Positions 43,476-52,680 of a stretch of 64,000 bases of DNA are shown one piece after another. How positions within the stretch are numbered: position 1 is the stretch's first letter; the number at the start of each line of letters is the position of its first letter. Under the pieces are notes generated by a model that was given only the letters and a program-made list of their open reading frames with translations, was not told the DNA's origin and made no database searches. Origin of the DNA: Chersky-840 sp963764205 (GTDB lineage Bacteria; Actinomycetota; Acidimicrobiia; Acidimicrobiales; UBA8190); the NCBI GenBank assembly GCA_963764205.1, contig CAVXRN010000006.1, positions 1-64,000 on the forward strand. The letters run 5' to 3'. Both the position numbers and the translations under genes were made by a program.

Positions 43476-45671
43476 GTGACTGGTCGACACTTGCGGTTGA
43501 TGGTTTGTATTACAGCAGCCTTCTCACTAATCGGGGCGGGAGCATTGACTTTCTCGCTCGGTACGGCAGCGTCTGCTGCGACACCACCCACGACGACGGC
43601 TCCATTTAACGAGTGTCCCTCCATCGGAAGCGACACGAGCTGCGGATTGCTCATCGACATCACCAACAGTGGTACTCAGGTACTCGGGGACTCGACCCAG
43701 GGACCCTTCGATGGGATTGAAGACACCTTGATTGGAGTTCTCAACCAGTCCTCAGCTGCGGTGGGCGACCTACCGCTGTCGTCGAGCACGTTAGGTCTCT
43801 TCGGATTCGACGGGGATGGTATTTGTTCGGGGGCTTACGGGACATGGGCCGCGGCGCCGTCCAGCTCCACCGTGAGCGGTGATCTAGGTAGCGCCGGCTG
43901 TCCTTATGGCGGTGATACCACTACGTACGCAGGACCGGACACGAGTTTTTCCGGAATCAGCGCTGACGCCATGAGCGGGACCGTTGACTTCCCGAGCCCC
44001 CTGGCCTCGGGTCAGTCAACGTACTTCTCTCTCGAGGATGCCCTGACGACTTCGAGCATCTTGCCGCCCACCAATGTGGTCACGTCCTTGTCCGGCGGTG
44101 GTCAGTCGGGCCCCTCCGTCACCGTTCCCACGAACACCGCGGTGACGGACTCCGCCACCCTCTCCGGGACCAATGCCTCGACCGCCACGGGAACGATCAC
44201 GTACAGCGTCTACTCCGACTTAGCCTGCACGATGGTGGTGAGCACTGGCACCGCGGAGATGATCACGACGCCCGGCACATTGCCCGATTCCAGCCCAGTG
44301 TCGCTATCCAGTGCGGGAACGTATTACTGGCAGGCGTCCTACTCCGGTGACGCCAACAATGGTGCATCCACGAGCGCATGCGGCTCCGAGGTCGAGTCGG
44401 TTTCCGGGGCACCAACAACCTTGACCACGACACTCTCGGGTGGTGGTAAATCGGGCACCTCCATCACCGTTCCACCCAATACTGCGGTTACCGATTCAGC
44501 CACTTTGTCTGGTGCGAACGCCACTACGGCAACTGGGACCGTCACGTACAGCGTCTACTCTGACTCAGCCTGCACGATGCCGGTGAGCACGGGCACGGCA
44601 GAGATGATCACAACGCCGGGCACATTACCGGCCTCGAGCCCGGTTTCGCTGACGGCGAGCGGCGCGTACTACTGGCAGGCGGCCTACTCGGGAGATACCA
44701 ACAACACTCCTTCCCAGAGCACCTGCGCGGCGGGTTCCAGCAGCAACGAATTGGAGACGGTCACGAGTCCAACGACCGCAGCGATGACAAAGCTCCGTAC
44801 TTCACTGTCGAACGGCTCGGGGTGTGCTTCAAAGTGCTGGGGTAACGGTGGCGGCTGGGGTGGCGATGGCGGCTGGGGCCACAATGGTGGCTGGGGTCAC
44901 AGCGGCATCTCGTCCATCAGCGTCTACGTGGGGACAGCCGTCACGGATTCAGCCACCCTCTCCGGATCAAATGCCTCTACTGCGACGGGGACGGTTACCT
45001 ACAACGTGTACTCCGACTCGGGGTGCACCATGGCAGTGAGTACAGGCACTCCGGAGACGATCAACACCCCGGGCAGCCCTCCTCCATCGAACCCCGTCAC
45101 CTTGACTGCGCCCGGCACGTACTACTGGCAGGCGTCGTACTCGGGTGACCCGAACAATGGTCCATCCATGAGCAAATGTGGCTCCGAGGTGGAGATCGTC
45201 ACGTTGGCACCGACTCGGCTCGTCACGGACCTCGTCGGGAGCGGCACCTTTGGTGGAGGGAAGTGCTTCTGGTGGGGAGATCTCATCAACGTCTTCTCGG
45301 GGACGGCAGTGACCGATTCGGCCACACTGAGCGGGCCCGACGCGTCGAATGCCAGTGGAACCGTTACCTACACCGTCTACTCCGACCCGCGGCACACGAC
45401 GATGGTCGCCAGCGGAGGCACGGTCACGGTGACCAACGGGTCGGTGCCTAACTCGACTCCTGTAACCATCTCGACTCCGGGCACCTACTACTGGCAAGCC
45501 TCGTATTCCGGTGACTCCCAGAATGCGTCGACGAGTTCATGGAACTCCGAGATCGAGGTCGTGAGTCCTGTGCCGAGCTGCAAGTACGGATGGAAGTGGG
45601 GACTGAACGGTGGATGTCGCTCCCAGGGTCCGAGCGGTAACGGCGGGAACAACAAAAGCCGAACTTGGTAA
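43476..45671 (+). CDS. Secreted surface protein with four Ig-like repeats
   Basis: About 731 residues, very Ser/Thr/Gly-rich. Signal peptide: residues 1-35 with a hydrophobic core (VCITAAFSLIGAGALTFSLG) and ASA cleavage. Four copies of a ~110-residue beta module carry TAVTDSATLSG, TGTVTYSVYSDSACTM, STGTAEMITTPG, GTYYWQASYSGD and CGSEVE; the paired Cys may form disulfides. A Gly/Trp/His-rich insert follows the second copy (about residues 447-477). No sorting signal or membrane anchor at the end (GGNNKSRTW). Likely an extracellular matrix or appendage protein; role unknown. GTG 43476 follows AGGTAGG. Confidence 0.82.
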   Translation: MTGRHLRLMVCITAAFSLIGAGALTFSLGTAASAATPPTTTAPFNECPSIGSDTSCGLLIDITNSGTQVLGDSTQGPFDGIEDTLIGVLNQSSAAVGDLPLSSSTLGLFGFDGDGICSGAYGTWAAAPSSSTVSGDLGSAGCPYGGDTTTYAGPDTSFSGISADAMSGTVDFPSPLASGQSTYFSLEDALTTSSILPPTNVVTSLSGGGQSGPSVTVPTNTAVTDSATLSGTNASTATGTITYSVYSDLACTMVVSTGTAEMITTPGTLPDSSPVSLSSAGTYYWQASYSGDANNGASTSACGSEVESVSGAPTTLTTTLSGGGKSGTSITVPPNTAVTDSATLSGANATTATGTVTYSVYSDSACTMPVSTGTAEMITTPGTLPASSPVSLTASGAYYWQAAYSGDTNNTPSQSTCAAGSSSNELETVTSPTTAAMTKLRTSLSNGSGCASKCWGNGGGWGGDGGWGHNGGWGHSGISSISVYVGTAVTDSATLSGSNASTATGTVTYNVYSDSGCTMAVSTGTPETINTPGSPPPSNPVTLTAPGTYYWQASYSGDPNNGPSMSKCGSEVEIVTLAPTRLVTDLVGSGTFGGGKCFWWGDLINVFSGTAVTDSATLSGPDASNASGTVTYTVYSDPRHTTMVASGGTVTVTNGSVPNSTPVTISTPGTYYWQASYSGDSQNASTSSWNSEIEVVSPVPSCKYGWKWGLNGGCRSQGPSGNGGNNKSRTW
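44090..45570 (+). repeat. Four coding tandem repeats in surface protein
   Basis: Units of about 330-370 bp begin near 44090, 44430, 44910 and 45240. TACTACTGGCAGGC and ACGGATTCAGCCAC-like stretches recur with few changes. Copies three and four are separated from the first two by the Gly/Trp/His insert. Suited to copy-number change by recombination. Confidence 0.7.
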
Positions 45672-45840
45672 CGTCAAGAAAGGCCACACAAAGGCTTTGC
45701 ACGAGAATCCCGGCCCTGCCGTACTGTCCGGAGTCCCGATTGCGCTTCTGCTGAGTAGAGGCTTCCCGGAATCCGTCCCGGGCACCTAGCAGATCACTGT
45801 TCTTGACCCTCGCCAATTAAATGTATTACGCTTATTCCGT

Positions 45841-46090
45841 GTGGAGATCCACTCGTCGGCCCGAAGGCATGGGGTATCGGACGAGGACATTACGCACGCC
45901 TTCGAACACGTCGTGGTGTGGATCGAGCTCGATGACGACCTGCCCCGATACCTCGCCGCTGGTCCGTATCGCGCCGGAAACCTCCTGGAGCTGGTCATAC
46001 TGGACTCCCCCGGAGACGGTCCTCGTGATCCACGCCATGCCCCTCCGGCAAACCACGAGCGAAGAGCTGTTCGGAGACGAGGGTCGATGA
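45841..46090 (+). CDS. Toxin of a type II module (BrnT/DUF4258-like group), one frameshift
   Basis: GTG 45841 gives MEIHSSARRHGVSDEDITHAFEHVVVWIEL, then AAGPYRAGNLLELVILD. After a one-base slip in C5 (about 46008-46012) the frame continues PPETVLVIHAMPLRQTTSEELFGDEGR. About 82 residues, the usual size of this small toxin group. The stop overlaps the antitoxin ATG. As written it would be inactive. Cleaving RNA is the likely role by family, not shown here. Confidence 0.7.
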
Positions 46091-46371
46091 GCGAGCGGGT
46101 CTACGGACACACCAAGGGCGGCAAGCCCATCGACGACACGACGATCGAGGAGATGGCCGACGAGGCGGAGAGGGGCTATGGCTCGGGCCAGCTCCGGGGG
46201 CGGCCGCGGGGCCGCGGTCGCCCACCACTGGGAGACGCCGCCAAAGCGGTCGAATCGGTGCGTCTGGATCCCGATCTGCGAGAAGAAACGGCCCAGCGGG
46301 CCGTCGACGAGGGCGTGACGGTTTCGGAGATCATCCGGCGAGCCCTGCGCAAATACCTTCGAAGCGCGTGA
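46087..46371 (+). CDS. CopG/RHH-type antitoxin
   Basis: A 94-residue protein whose last 40 residues are a ribbon-helix-helix: SVRLDPDLREETAQRAVDEGVTVSEIIRRALRKYL. The N-terminal half (YGHTKGGKPIDDTTIEEMADEAERGYG) with an RGRPRGRGRPPLG hinge is typical of actinobacterial antitoxins that follow the toxin above. ATG 46087 overlaps the toxin stop. Normally represses its own operon and neutralises the toxin. Confidence 0.85.
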   Translation: MSERVYGHTKGGKPIDDTTIEEMADEAERGYGSGQLRGRPRGRGRPPLGDAAKAVESVRLDPDLREETAQRAVDEGVTVSEIIRRALRKYLRSA

Positions 46372-46429
46372 TAGTCGGTGTCAAATGGGACTCGAGGCAC
46401 CCTGACCAGGGATGTCCGATGACTGTTTG

Positions 46430-46575
46430 TTCGTACAACAATGTGGGAAATCGAGAGCAATAGCGTGGGAAATGGCCGGGCACGGGCACAGTGCCGGCCC
46501 AGGTCAGACCAGTTTTGTCGGTAGCCCACACGAACGCACCGACCGACCAAGACCGACCGACCGCCTCACCACACC
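46430..46575 (+). repeat. Dispersed intergenic repeat, copy E
   Basis: GTGGGAAAT boxes at 46443 and 46465 (22 nt), GGCACAGTGCC palindrome, GTCGGTAGCCCAC, then a short CCGA tract to about 46562. Left end too worn to see. Lies between the convergent antitoxin gene and the neocarzinostatin-like gene. Confidence 0.78.
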
Positions 46576-46627
46576 ACCAGACAATGCATCGTCGCTGTGG
46601 GCGACGGTTTCGCAACTTCGTACGTCC

Positions 46628-47476
46628 TTATGGCCCCGTCACCGTGATCCGCGAGGCTCCGACCAACGTGATCGTATCGATCCCCTGGGGGACCGGCTGG
46701 CCTAGGTAGCAGTTCTGGACGAAGCCCGGGCCTGCAACCGGTGTCGGTGTGGGACTGGGGCATACCTCAGCGGTCATCGTGGTCACGAAATCACCGTTTG
46801 AGTTCGTCGCGATAGAGATCACGTTGGACGTTACGCAGGGGTCTTCTGGAACGATCCACGTCGTCTGGGAGCATTCCTTGATGGTCAGTGTGGCGTCGGC
46901 GGGAAAGTTCGTCCCCGTGAGTTTGGTCGCCGCACCGACCATCACGCTGACAGGATCAGTGACGATTGTCGGCGTTGGCGGGGGAACGACACTTTGGAAG
47001 GTCGCCGTCCTCGTCTCCAGCTGCTGTCCCGAGTGCGAGAGTAGTTGACCGACAATAGTCCCCGTCCCGGTGCACTCAGGAACAGAGTAAGTCATAGTGA
47101 ACGCGACTGACTGATGCCTTTGGAGTTTGAAATGCTGCAGAACCGGGTCGACAATGACGCACACGTCCTTTCCGGAAGCTTGAATCGACCCAGCGAAAGT
47201 GATCGCGCTGCAATTGGAAATGGTCTCGTCGAGATCTGCCGTGCCGCCCTCATCGACCGTGGCTGGAGAAAATGCAAACGTTTGGAATCTCACGACTCCG
47301 CTCCTTGCGCATCTGACATGAGATTTCGCTGCGTTGACCGCAACGCTTCTCGCGGACGCCTCGGCCGAGCTTGCGGAGATCATCGCCAGGGCAACGCCGC
47401 AGCACACCATGACCGTCACGAGCAAGAGCGGACTTCGCGAAGTTGATCGACCGAGTCGGTAGGTCGTCTTAGTCAT
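46628..47476 (-). CDS. Secreted neocarzinostatin-like protein
   Basis: About 282 residues. Signal peptide at residues 16-42 (LLLVTVMVCCGVALAMISASSAEA). The first half is an Ig-like domain with two Cys (NCSAITF...DVCVIV). The second half has the neocarzinostatin-type beta fold: SVMVGAATKLTGTNFPADATLTIKECSQTTW and PCVTSNVISIATNSNGDFVTTM. In streptomycetes this fold carries enediynes, but in many actinobacteria it occurs in plain secreted proteins, which is the safer reading. ATG 47476 has GGGGGTG about 4 nt upstream. Confidence 0.75.
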   Translation of the reverse strand: MTKTTYRLGRSTSRSPLLLVTVMVCCGVALAMISASSAEASARSVAVNAAKSHVRCARSGVVRFQTFAFSPATVDEGGTADLDETISNCSAITFAGSIQASGKDVCVIVDPVLQHFKLQRHQSVAFTMTYSVPECTGTGTIVGQLLSHSGQQLETRTATFQSVVPPPTPTIVTDPVSVMVGAATKLTGTNFPADATLTIKECSQTTWIVPEDPCVTSNVISIATNSNGDFVTTMTAEVCPSPTPTPVAGPGFVQNCYLGQPVPQGIDTITLVGASRITVTGP

Positions 47477-47599
47477 GACACCCCCACACAATCTCTCTCG
47501 CCTGAGGATGACGAGGTCCTGCCGAATCTTAGACAGTCACTTCCAGGGCCGGTACTGGATCAGTTGCAATCACGTTACGCCTCGCGCTGCTCACACCCC

Positions 47600-48121
47600 G
47601 CGGGTGCCCAGAATGTCATTTTGGGTCCGACCTGGGAGTTCTCAGTGTCACTGCATCCACAACTTCGTGGGAAATGGGGCGCCATCGCGTGGGAGGCGGC
47701 CAATTGCGCTATGTGCTTCAAGTCTGGTGTGGAGGGGGGCTTTGTCGGCAGCCCACCGACCGACCTACCCACCCCACCCACCGACGAACGGACGGACGGA
47801 CGGACGGAGCCGACCGACCGGCACCGGCGGCCGGAGCTTGAGTGTCGCAAGCTTCAGCACGCGTCGGATCAGCACATAGAGAACGGGGGCAAACATGCGG
47901 TGGGGCTTTCCTGCCGTTGAGGGACGGCGGCCAGCTGGGTTCAGGCCTTCCGAATCACCGGCTCAATGAGCTGGATCGGATTTTGGCACCCCACACCCTC
48001 AGCACCTACTGAAGTTGGATCGACAACTCCTGCTGGAAGTGCCGTGCGGACCGATAGGCTTGTTGGCCTCATTCACGAGTATCGCCTGGTCGCGTGATGC
48101 GGATGACATCTCGGCACCCAG
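47600..48121 (+). repeat. Dispersed repeat copy F, nearly complete ~520-bp element
   Basis: Left end GCGGGTGCCCAGAATGTCAT (47602), block CGACCTGGGAGTTCTCAGTG, boxes GTGGGAAAT (47668) and GTGGGAGGC (47690) 22 nt apart, GTCGGCAGCCCACCGA and CCGA/CGGA tract (47750-47820). Then a second block (47832-47998) shared with 60121-60288, a transposase-like tail VRTDRLVGLIHEYRLVA-stop (48044-48097) and the inverted right end CGGATGACATCTCGGCACCC (48100-48119). It fills the gap between two minus-strand genes. Confidence 0.78.
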
Positions 48122-48175
48122 CCGCTCCTTGGCGCATATACGTGCCCGGTCAATCGAATATTCGGACCTCACGAG

Positions 48176-50827
48176 CTATCGGAGTCGGGTGTTCGCAGCG
48201 ACGGAGACGCCCTGGCGTGCCCCGACAATGCCGCCGCCGCGTGCGAGACATTCGACCGTCTCGTCGCCAGGCATAGGCGGTGCGAACAAGTACCCTTGAT
48301 AATGCGTACATCCGAGGGCTGCAAGCGCATCGCGTTGTTCGAGTTGCTCCACGCCTTCGGCGGTAGTCACCAGGTTGAGCGTGCGAGCAAGCTGCATGAT
48401 GGCATTGACAAAGCCACGACCCTGATCGTCGTACACAAGGTTGTCAATGAAGCGTTTGTCGATCTTCAAGATATCGATCGGAAGTTCCGCAAGCGCCGCA
48501 AATGACGAATACCCCGTACCAAAGTCGTCGATGGCGATGCGAACCCCAGTCTGGCGTAGTGCATTGAGGGTCGCGATCACGTTCCCAGGCTCCGAGGCCA
48601 GAATCGATTCGGTGACCTCGATGACGAGTGACGACGGATCGACGTGCGCCCGAGCAAGTGCGTCGCGAACGTCTTTGACAAAGCTGCTGCTCCCCAACTG
48701 AAGCCGTGACGCATTGACCGAGACATTTGGGCGGCGATCTGGGACGGCAATATGCCACTGCCGGGCCTGTTGGCAAGCGTCAATCAGCACGGCACGGCCA
48801 AGGTCGAGAATGAGGCCCGATTCTTCGGCAAGCGGAATGAATGTGTCGGGCGGGACAAAACCTCTCGTTGGGTGTTCCCACCGGGCAAGCGCTTCAAAGG
48901 AGACGACCTGCCCGCTTCCAAGGTCGACGATGGGCTGGTAGTGCACACTGAGCGCACCGCCGCTGATGGCAGTCCGCAGTTCTTGTTCGAGGTTCATGCG
49001 TTCGACGGCAGCGGTGTGCATAGCGGTCTCGAACACCCGATAACAACCCTTTCCATCCCGTTTGGCTCGGTACATCGCGGCATCCGCATCGGACAGGAGT
49101 CTGTCCGCGTGGGTGTGGGGTTGGTCGGTGAGCGCCACACCGACGCTTGCGCCAATAGAGACCTCTCGGTTGGGTAGATCAAACGGACTCGCCAAAGCAT
49201 CGAGCACACGCTGCGCAAGCCGTCCCGCCTGAGCTGCTGCGTCGAAATCGTCGACCAGAATGGCGAACTCGTCACCGCCAAGGCGTGCAATCGTATCGAA
49301 GCCTCGAAGGTGGGTCTCGAACCGGTCGGCGACTGCAATCAACAGTGCGTCGCCGGTGAGATGGCCAAGACTGTCATTCACGTTCTTAAATCCGTCGAGA
49401 TCGACGATCATGACCGCCACGTGTCCGACATATCGTGCTCGTCGACTCAGAGCATGCTCGAGCCGGTCGTTGAACAGCACCCTGTTGGGCAAGCCCGTGA
49501 GCGGGTCATGCATGGCTTGGTGGCGGATAGCGTCTTCAGCGCCGAAGCGGACCTTTGCCGACAACACGATGCCCGAGACAGCTTCGACGAACTGCTCATC
49601 TTCGGTCGTCGTGTCGTCGCCTTTGAACACCTCGATATGGGCGAGCGGTCGCTCGGGATCACCGACTGGAACGCGAAGGCTAGGTGAATCATCAGCAGCA
49701 CCCGGGTCGCCATCTTGTGACCCTTGGGACGCGGCAAGTGCCACTAATTCGTTGGGATCGTCGTTCTTGAGGACGTCGACGATCCGACAGTGACCCGACC
49801 GGACAACGCGATTGATCACAGCAACGGCGGACTCAACGGACTCTTGGAGAGTGGTTGCTCGGAGCACTTCCCGCCCCAGATCGGAAATCGCCGTTTGGCG
49901 CTCCAACCGTGCTCTGCGATCAGTGATATCGCGGGCGTTGATGACGACGCCGGCGACTGCTGGGTCCTCGAGCAGGTTTGTGGCTAGTCCCTCGAGCCAA
50001 CACCACGTTCCGTCCCTGTGACGGACTCGCATAGTGAACTCGGCCGATCCCCCACGATTCCCCACAGTCCTGCCCAAGATGGCTCGAAGATCCTCGATGT
50101 CGTCTTCATGAACCAATCCGCCTTTATCAGAACCCAGCAACATTTCAGGCTCATAGCCGAGTACCTTTTCGCACGACGGACTGGCATAGGTGACGGCACT
50201 GGATTCGTCGACGGCGAACACCAGGTCAGAGGAGCTCTGTACCAGTGCCCGAAACCGGCGCTCGCGACTTTCGGTCAAGGCAGCGGCCTCTTCCCTTTCG
50301 ATTAGCGCCGAACGCAAGGACCGGAATGAAAACACGATCCCGATACCCATCAGGACCGCCAAGCCCTGCACCTCGGGACTCGGCAGGAGCGACGGGATCC
50401 AACCAAGAGCGATCAGCCCCTGCCCGGCCACCAAACAGATCAGGGTCCAACCCAGGACAACGCGCTCCGATGACCTGTCCGTCACCGCCATGGCTTCTTG
50501 GCCAACGAGGACGAGCCCGATCGCGAGTGCCGGTCCCCAGCCCGTCGCGTAGATTGTTGCTGTTACGAGGATGGTCTGTGATGCGACCCAGACGTGCAAG
50601 CGGACACGACTCGGGGATCGGTGCCGCCAAATGCCAGCGGTCATGCAAATGACTTGTCCCACTACGAGAATCAGGGGAATCAGCCAGATTGGCGAAGGCG
50701 CCACGAGATGGAGCTCGCGCAGCCCCAAGATCGCAACTGCTGCAAGAGGCCCCATGAACAAGACGGCCGCGAAATGCAAACCTCTGGCCTCACCCGATAC
50801 CAGTCGACGCAGCCGATCAAATGCCAT
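48176..50827 (-). CDS. Membrane PAS-GGDEF-EAL cyclic-di-GMP protein
   Basis: An 883-residue regulator of c-di-GMP. N-terminal 175 residues hold about five to six helices (FAAVLFMGPLAAVAILGL; IWLIPLILVVGQVICMTAGIW; WGPALAIGLVLVGQEAMAV). A PAS domain follows (FRALVQSSSDLVFAVDESS...RDITDRRAR), then a GAF-like segment. The GGDEF active site RLGGDEFAIL and the EAL motif in SFEALARWEHP, with DDFGTGYSS and KIDKRFI, are intact, so both synthesis and hydrolysis are possible. Its ATG is 50827. Monocistronic. It may bear on the nearby surface-protein genes (inference). Confidence 0.94.
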   Translation of the reverse strand: MAFDRLRRLVSGEARGLHFAAVLFMGPLAAVAILGLRELHLVAPSPIWLIPLILVVGQVICMTAGIWRHRSPSRVRLHVWVASQTILVTATIYATGWGPALAIGLVLVGQEAMAVTDRSSERVVLGWTLICLVAGQGLIALGWIPSLLPSPEVQGLAVLMGIGIVFSFRSLRSALIEREEAAALTESRERRFRALVQSSSDLVFAVDESSAVTYASPSCEKVLGYEPEMLLGSDKGGLVHEDDIEDLRAILGRTVGNRGGSAEFTMRVRHRDGTWCWLEGLATNLLEDPAVAGVVINARDITDRRARLERQTAISDLGREVLRATTLQESVESAVAVINRVVRSGHCRIVDVLKNDDPNELVALAASQGSQDGDPGAADDSPSLRVPVGDPERPLAHIEVFKGDDTTTEDEQFVEAVSGIVLSAKVRFGAEDAIRHQAMHDPLTGLPNRVLFNDRLEHALSRRARYVGHVAVMIVDLDGFKNVNDSLGHLTGDALLIAVADRFETHLRGFDTIARLGGDEFAILVDDFDAAAQAGRLAQRVLDALASPFDLPNREVSIGASVGVALTDQPHTHADRLLSDADAAMYRAKRDGKGCYRVFETAMHTAAVERMNLEQELRTAISGGALSVHYQPIVDLGSGQVVSFEALARWEHPTRGFVPPDTFIPLAEESGLILDLGRAVLIDACQQARQWHIAVPDRRPNVSVNASRLQLGSSSFVKDVRDALARAHVDPSSLVIEVTESILASEPGNVIATLNALRQTGVRIAIDDFGTGYSSFAALAELPIDILKIDKRFIDNLVYDDQGRGFVNAIMQLARTLNLVTTAEGVEQLEQRDALAALGCTHYQGYLFAPPMPGDETVECLARGGGIVGARQGVSVAANTRLR

Positions 50828-51129
50828 AAACCGGAATCGACCAGGTCAAACGCATTCTTAAGCCGTCCGGGGATCGAAAGGCATTGAAAAGCAGCCAAAC
50901 GATGCACCCGCTCGCCCAGAAAGCATGCCAGTCAGCGCATGTGGGTGCCGAAATCCCCGTCTCTATGACCCGTGGTCGGCATATGGCCAGTCCAAGACGG
51001 CATGCGTCTTGCTCGCCGCAGAGGTGTCCCGGCGTTTCGCAGACGAGGACTCCCTCCCGCGTACAACTCTCGTTCCTTGAGATCGACGAGGGATACTGCG
51101 CCTCCCGCTCCCGCCAGCAAGGCCGAGTC
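50828..51129 (+). repeat. Intergenic gap with a solitary TIR-like end
   Basis: At 50940-50967 the sequence TGTGGGTGCCGAAATCCCCG matches the left end of the dispersed repeat. No core, box pair or tetranucleotide tract follows, so it is a solo end. Nothing else of note in this gap. Confidence 0.45.
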
Positions 51130-51621
51130 TCATGGAAGACCGGGGACGAGTTGCCCGGTGTGCACATCAAACACGAAACCACCAACCTGAAGGTTGGGGG
51201 GCAGGAGCTGGCACGACTCGATTCGATCGATGTCGTGACGCAACGTGTTGGGCTGATCGGTGGTGGCCAGAAAATCCCAACCGTCGGCGTCTACCCCTCG
51301 GACCGCTCTTATGCGGGCGCGAATCTCTTCGTCCGTTGTGCCGATCACGGCACAGTCAGTGTGTTGCACAACGCAGACGCGCGTCACGCCAAGCAGATTC
51401 GAGGCCAGAATCAACGAGCGAAGGGCGTCATCGGTAACTCGGGCGCCGGCATTACGGATGATCTTAGCGTCACCGGCCTTGAGTCCAAGCATTGCCAGCG
51501 GATCAATGCGTGAATCAATACACGTCAATACGGCGAGACCTTTCGCCGCTTTACCTTCTACGCCCGGATCGTGGAACTCACTCCTATAGCGCCGGTTGGC
51601 CTCCATCAGATCATCGAACAT
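51130..51621 (-). CDS. Beta-class carbonic anhydrase
   Basis: A 163-residue zinc enzyme interconverting CO2 and bicarbonate. Zinc ligands and the switch pair appear as CIDSRIDP (Cys34, Asp36, Arg38), His and Cys in VVQHTDCAV. The substrate loop KAGDAKIIRNAGARVTDDALRSL is typical of the short mycobacterial-type group. Cytoplasmic. ATG 51621 starts MFDDLMEANRRY at the usual place. Single gene. Confidence 0.92.
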   Translation of the reverse strand: MFDDLMEANRRYRSEFHDPGVEGKAAKGLAVLTCIDSRIDPLAMLGLKAGDAKIIRNAGARVTDDALRSLILASNLLGVTRVCVVQHTDCAVIGTTDEEIRARIRAVRGVDADGWDFLATTDQPNTLRHDIDRIESCQLLPPNLQVGGFVFDVHTGQLVPGLP

Positions 51622-51708
51622 CCCAACGTTCTACCATTGGACCGTTGGACCGTGCTCCCCTGCTCCGCCCGAGGGTCTGGGGGCTCCGGTAATGTCTCGG
51701 ATAACGCC

Positions 51709-52167
51709 ATCATGTGGTGTAGTCATGAGCCCGTATCGGCGAGGAGTACGGTGGCCCCGACACTGTCCATGACGAAAGCCACTTCCTCCTGTTGCCCCGC
51801 GAGGATCGAGCGCGAAACATTTGATCGGTTGGATCGTCTCCTTCACGCACTTCTCGACACAAAGGTCTCCCCTTCGGTCGCCGCAGCCCTGATTGGTGAA
51901 CACCTTGCCGTTCTAACCGCGAACTTGCTTAAGCTCCTGCAGATTGGTCACCGCGCCGTCCTCGACTCCTCCTATCCACACGTCATTCGGTGGATGCAGC
52001 TCGTTCTCGGCACGGAAATCGATCGCTGGTTAATCCAATTCTTTGCGGCCGACAATTGCACAGAATGTGGGCGCCTCTGGGCCTTACTCCTCGTGCAAGC
52101 ACGCTCGGTAATCAATGACTGGGCCACCGACCGCGAGCTTCGATTTCAACACGATCGCAACGAATAG
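51709..52167 (+). CDS. Hypothetical protein
   Basis: About 152 residues from ATG 51709; ATG 51769 (MTKATSSCCPARIERE) is an alternative start. The body is predicted helical: FDRLDRLLHALLDTKVSPSVAAALIGEHLAVLTANLLKLLQ. A CxxC (NCTECGRLW) near the end could bind metal. I do not recognise a family. Codon use looks plausible and the reading has no competing gene, but there is no clear ribosome site. Confidence 0.45.
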   Translation: MMWCSHEPVSARSTVAPTLSMTKATSSCCPARIERETFDRLDRLLHALLDTKVSPSVAAALIGEHLAVLTANLLKLLQIGHRAVLDSSYPHVIRWMQLVLGTEIDRWLIQFFAADNCTECGRLWALLLVQARSVINDWATDRELRFQHDRNE

Positions 52168-52230
52168 ATCGTCGCGCCGAGATATTCCTTTGAGTCTTCT
52201 ACGCCCTGCCCCGCGTCATGGGCCGAGGCC

Positions 52231-52500
52231 CGTGGGTGCCAAATCTTGTCCTGTGGGTGCCGAAAATGTCATCCACCCTGTGGATGCCGAAATCTCATCC
52301 GCCCCTCCCGGCCAGGGAGTTCTCAGTATCCTTGCTTCAACAAATATGTGGGAAATCGAGGCATGGCGTGGGAAATGGCGAAGAAAGGGCACGGTCCTAA
52401 CGCAGGTCACCGTGGTTTAGTCGGTAGCCCACCGACCACCAACTGACCGACCGACCGACCGACCGACCCGACCGACCGACCGATCGATCAATCGCCCGCC
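52231..52500 (+). repeat. Dispersed repeat copy G with three tandem left ends
   Basis: Three TIR-like ends stand in a row at 52232, 52253 and 52280 (GTGGGTGCCAAATC; GTGGGTGCCGAAAATGTCATCC; GTGGATGCCGAAATCTCATCC). Then CCAGGGAGTTCTCAGTATCC, boxes GTGGGAAAT at 52348 and 52368 (20 nt here), GGGCACGGTCC, the hairpin TCGGT-AGCCC-ACCGA (52421-52435) and a CCGA tract to about 52490. Lies before the alpha/beta hydrolase, on the same strand. Confidence 0.82.
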
Positions 52501-52680
52501 CGAACCACCCACCGCCGACTGATCCACGCGTCCCAGGATCCAATCTGCTGGGTCTTGACCTTCGGCCCTAGACCGGAGGTCCGGGCAATGGGAATGTCCT
52601 CTTATGAGGTTCAGTCGAGGAACGTCGGCGAAAGCGGCCTGTATCGCTGTGCACCGGCGGCCAGGGGAGAAATAGATCCG

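Noticed and set aside
46628..47476. Enediyne-carrier apoprotein
   Set aside because: The neocarzinostatin fold is seen, but no enediyne synthase genes are nearby, and the fold is common in ordinary secreted actinobacterial proteins.
50884..51513. 209-residue plus-strand ORF
   Set aside because: It is antisense to the carbonic anhydrase, whose zinc motifs and start are clear.
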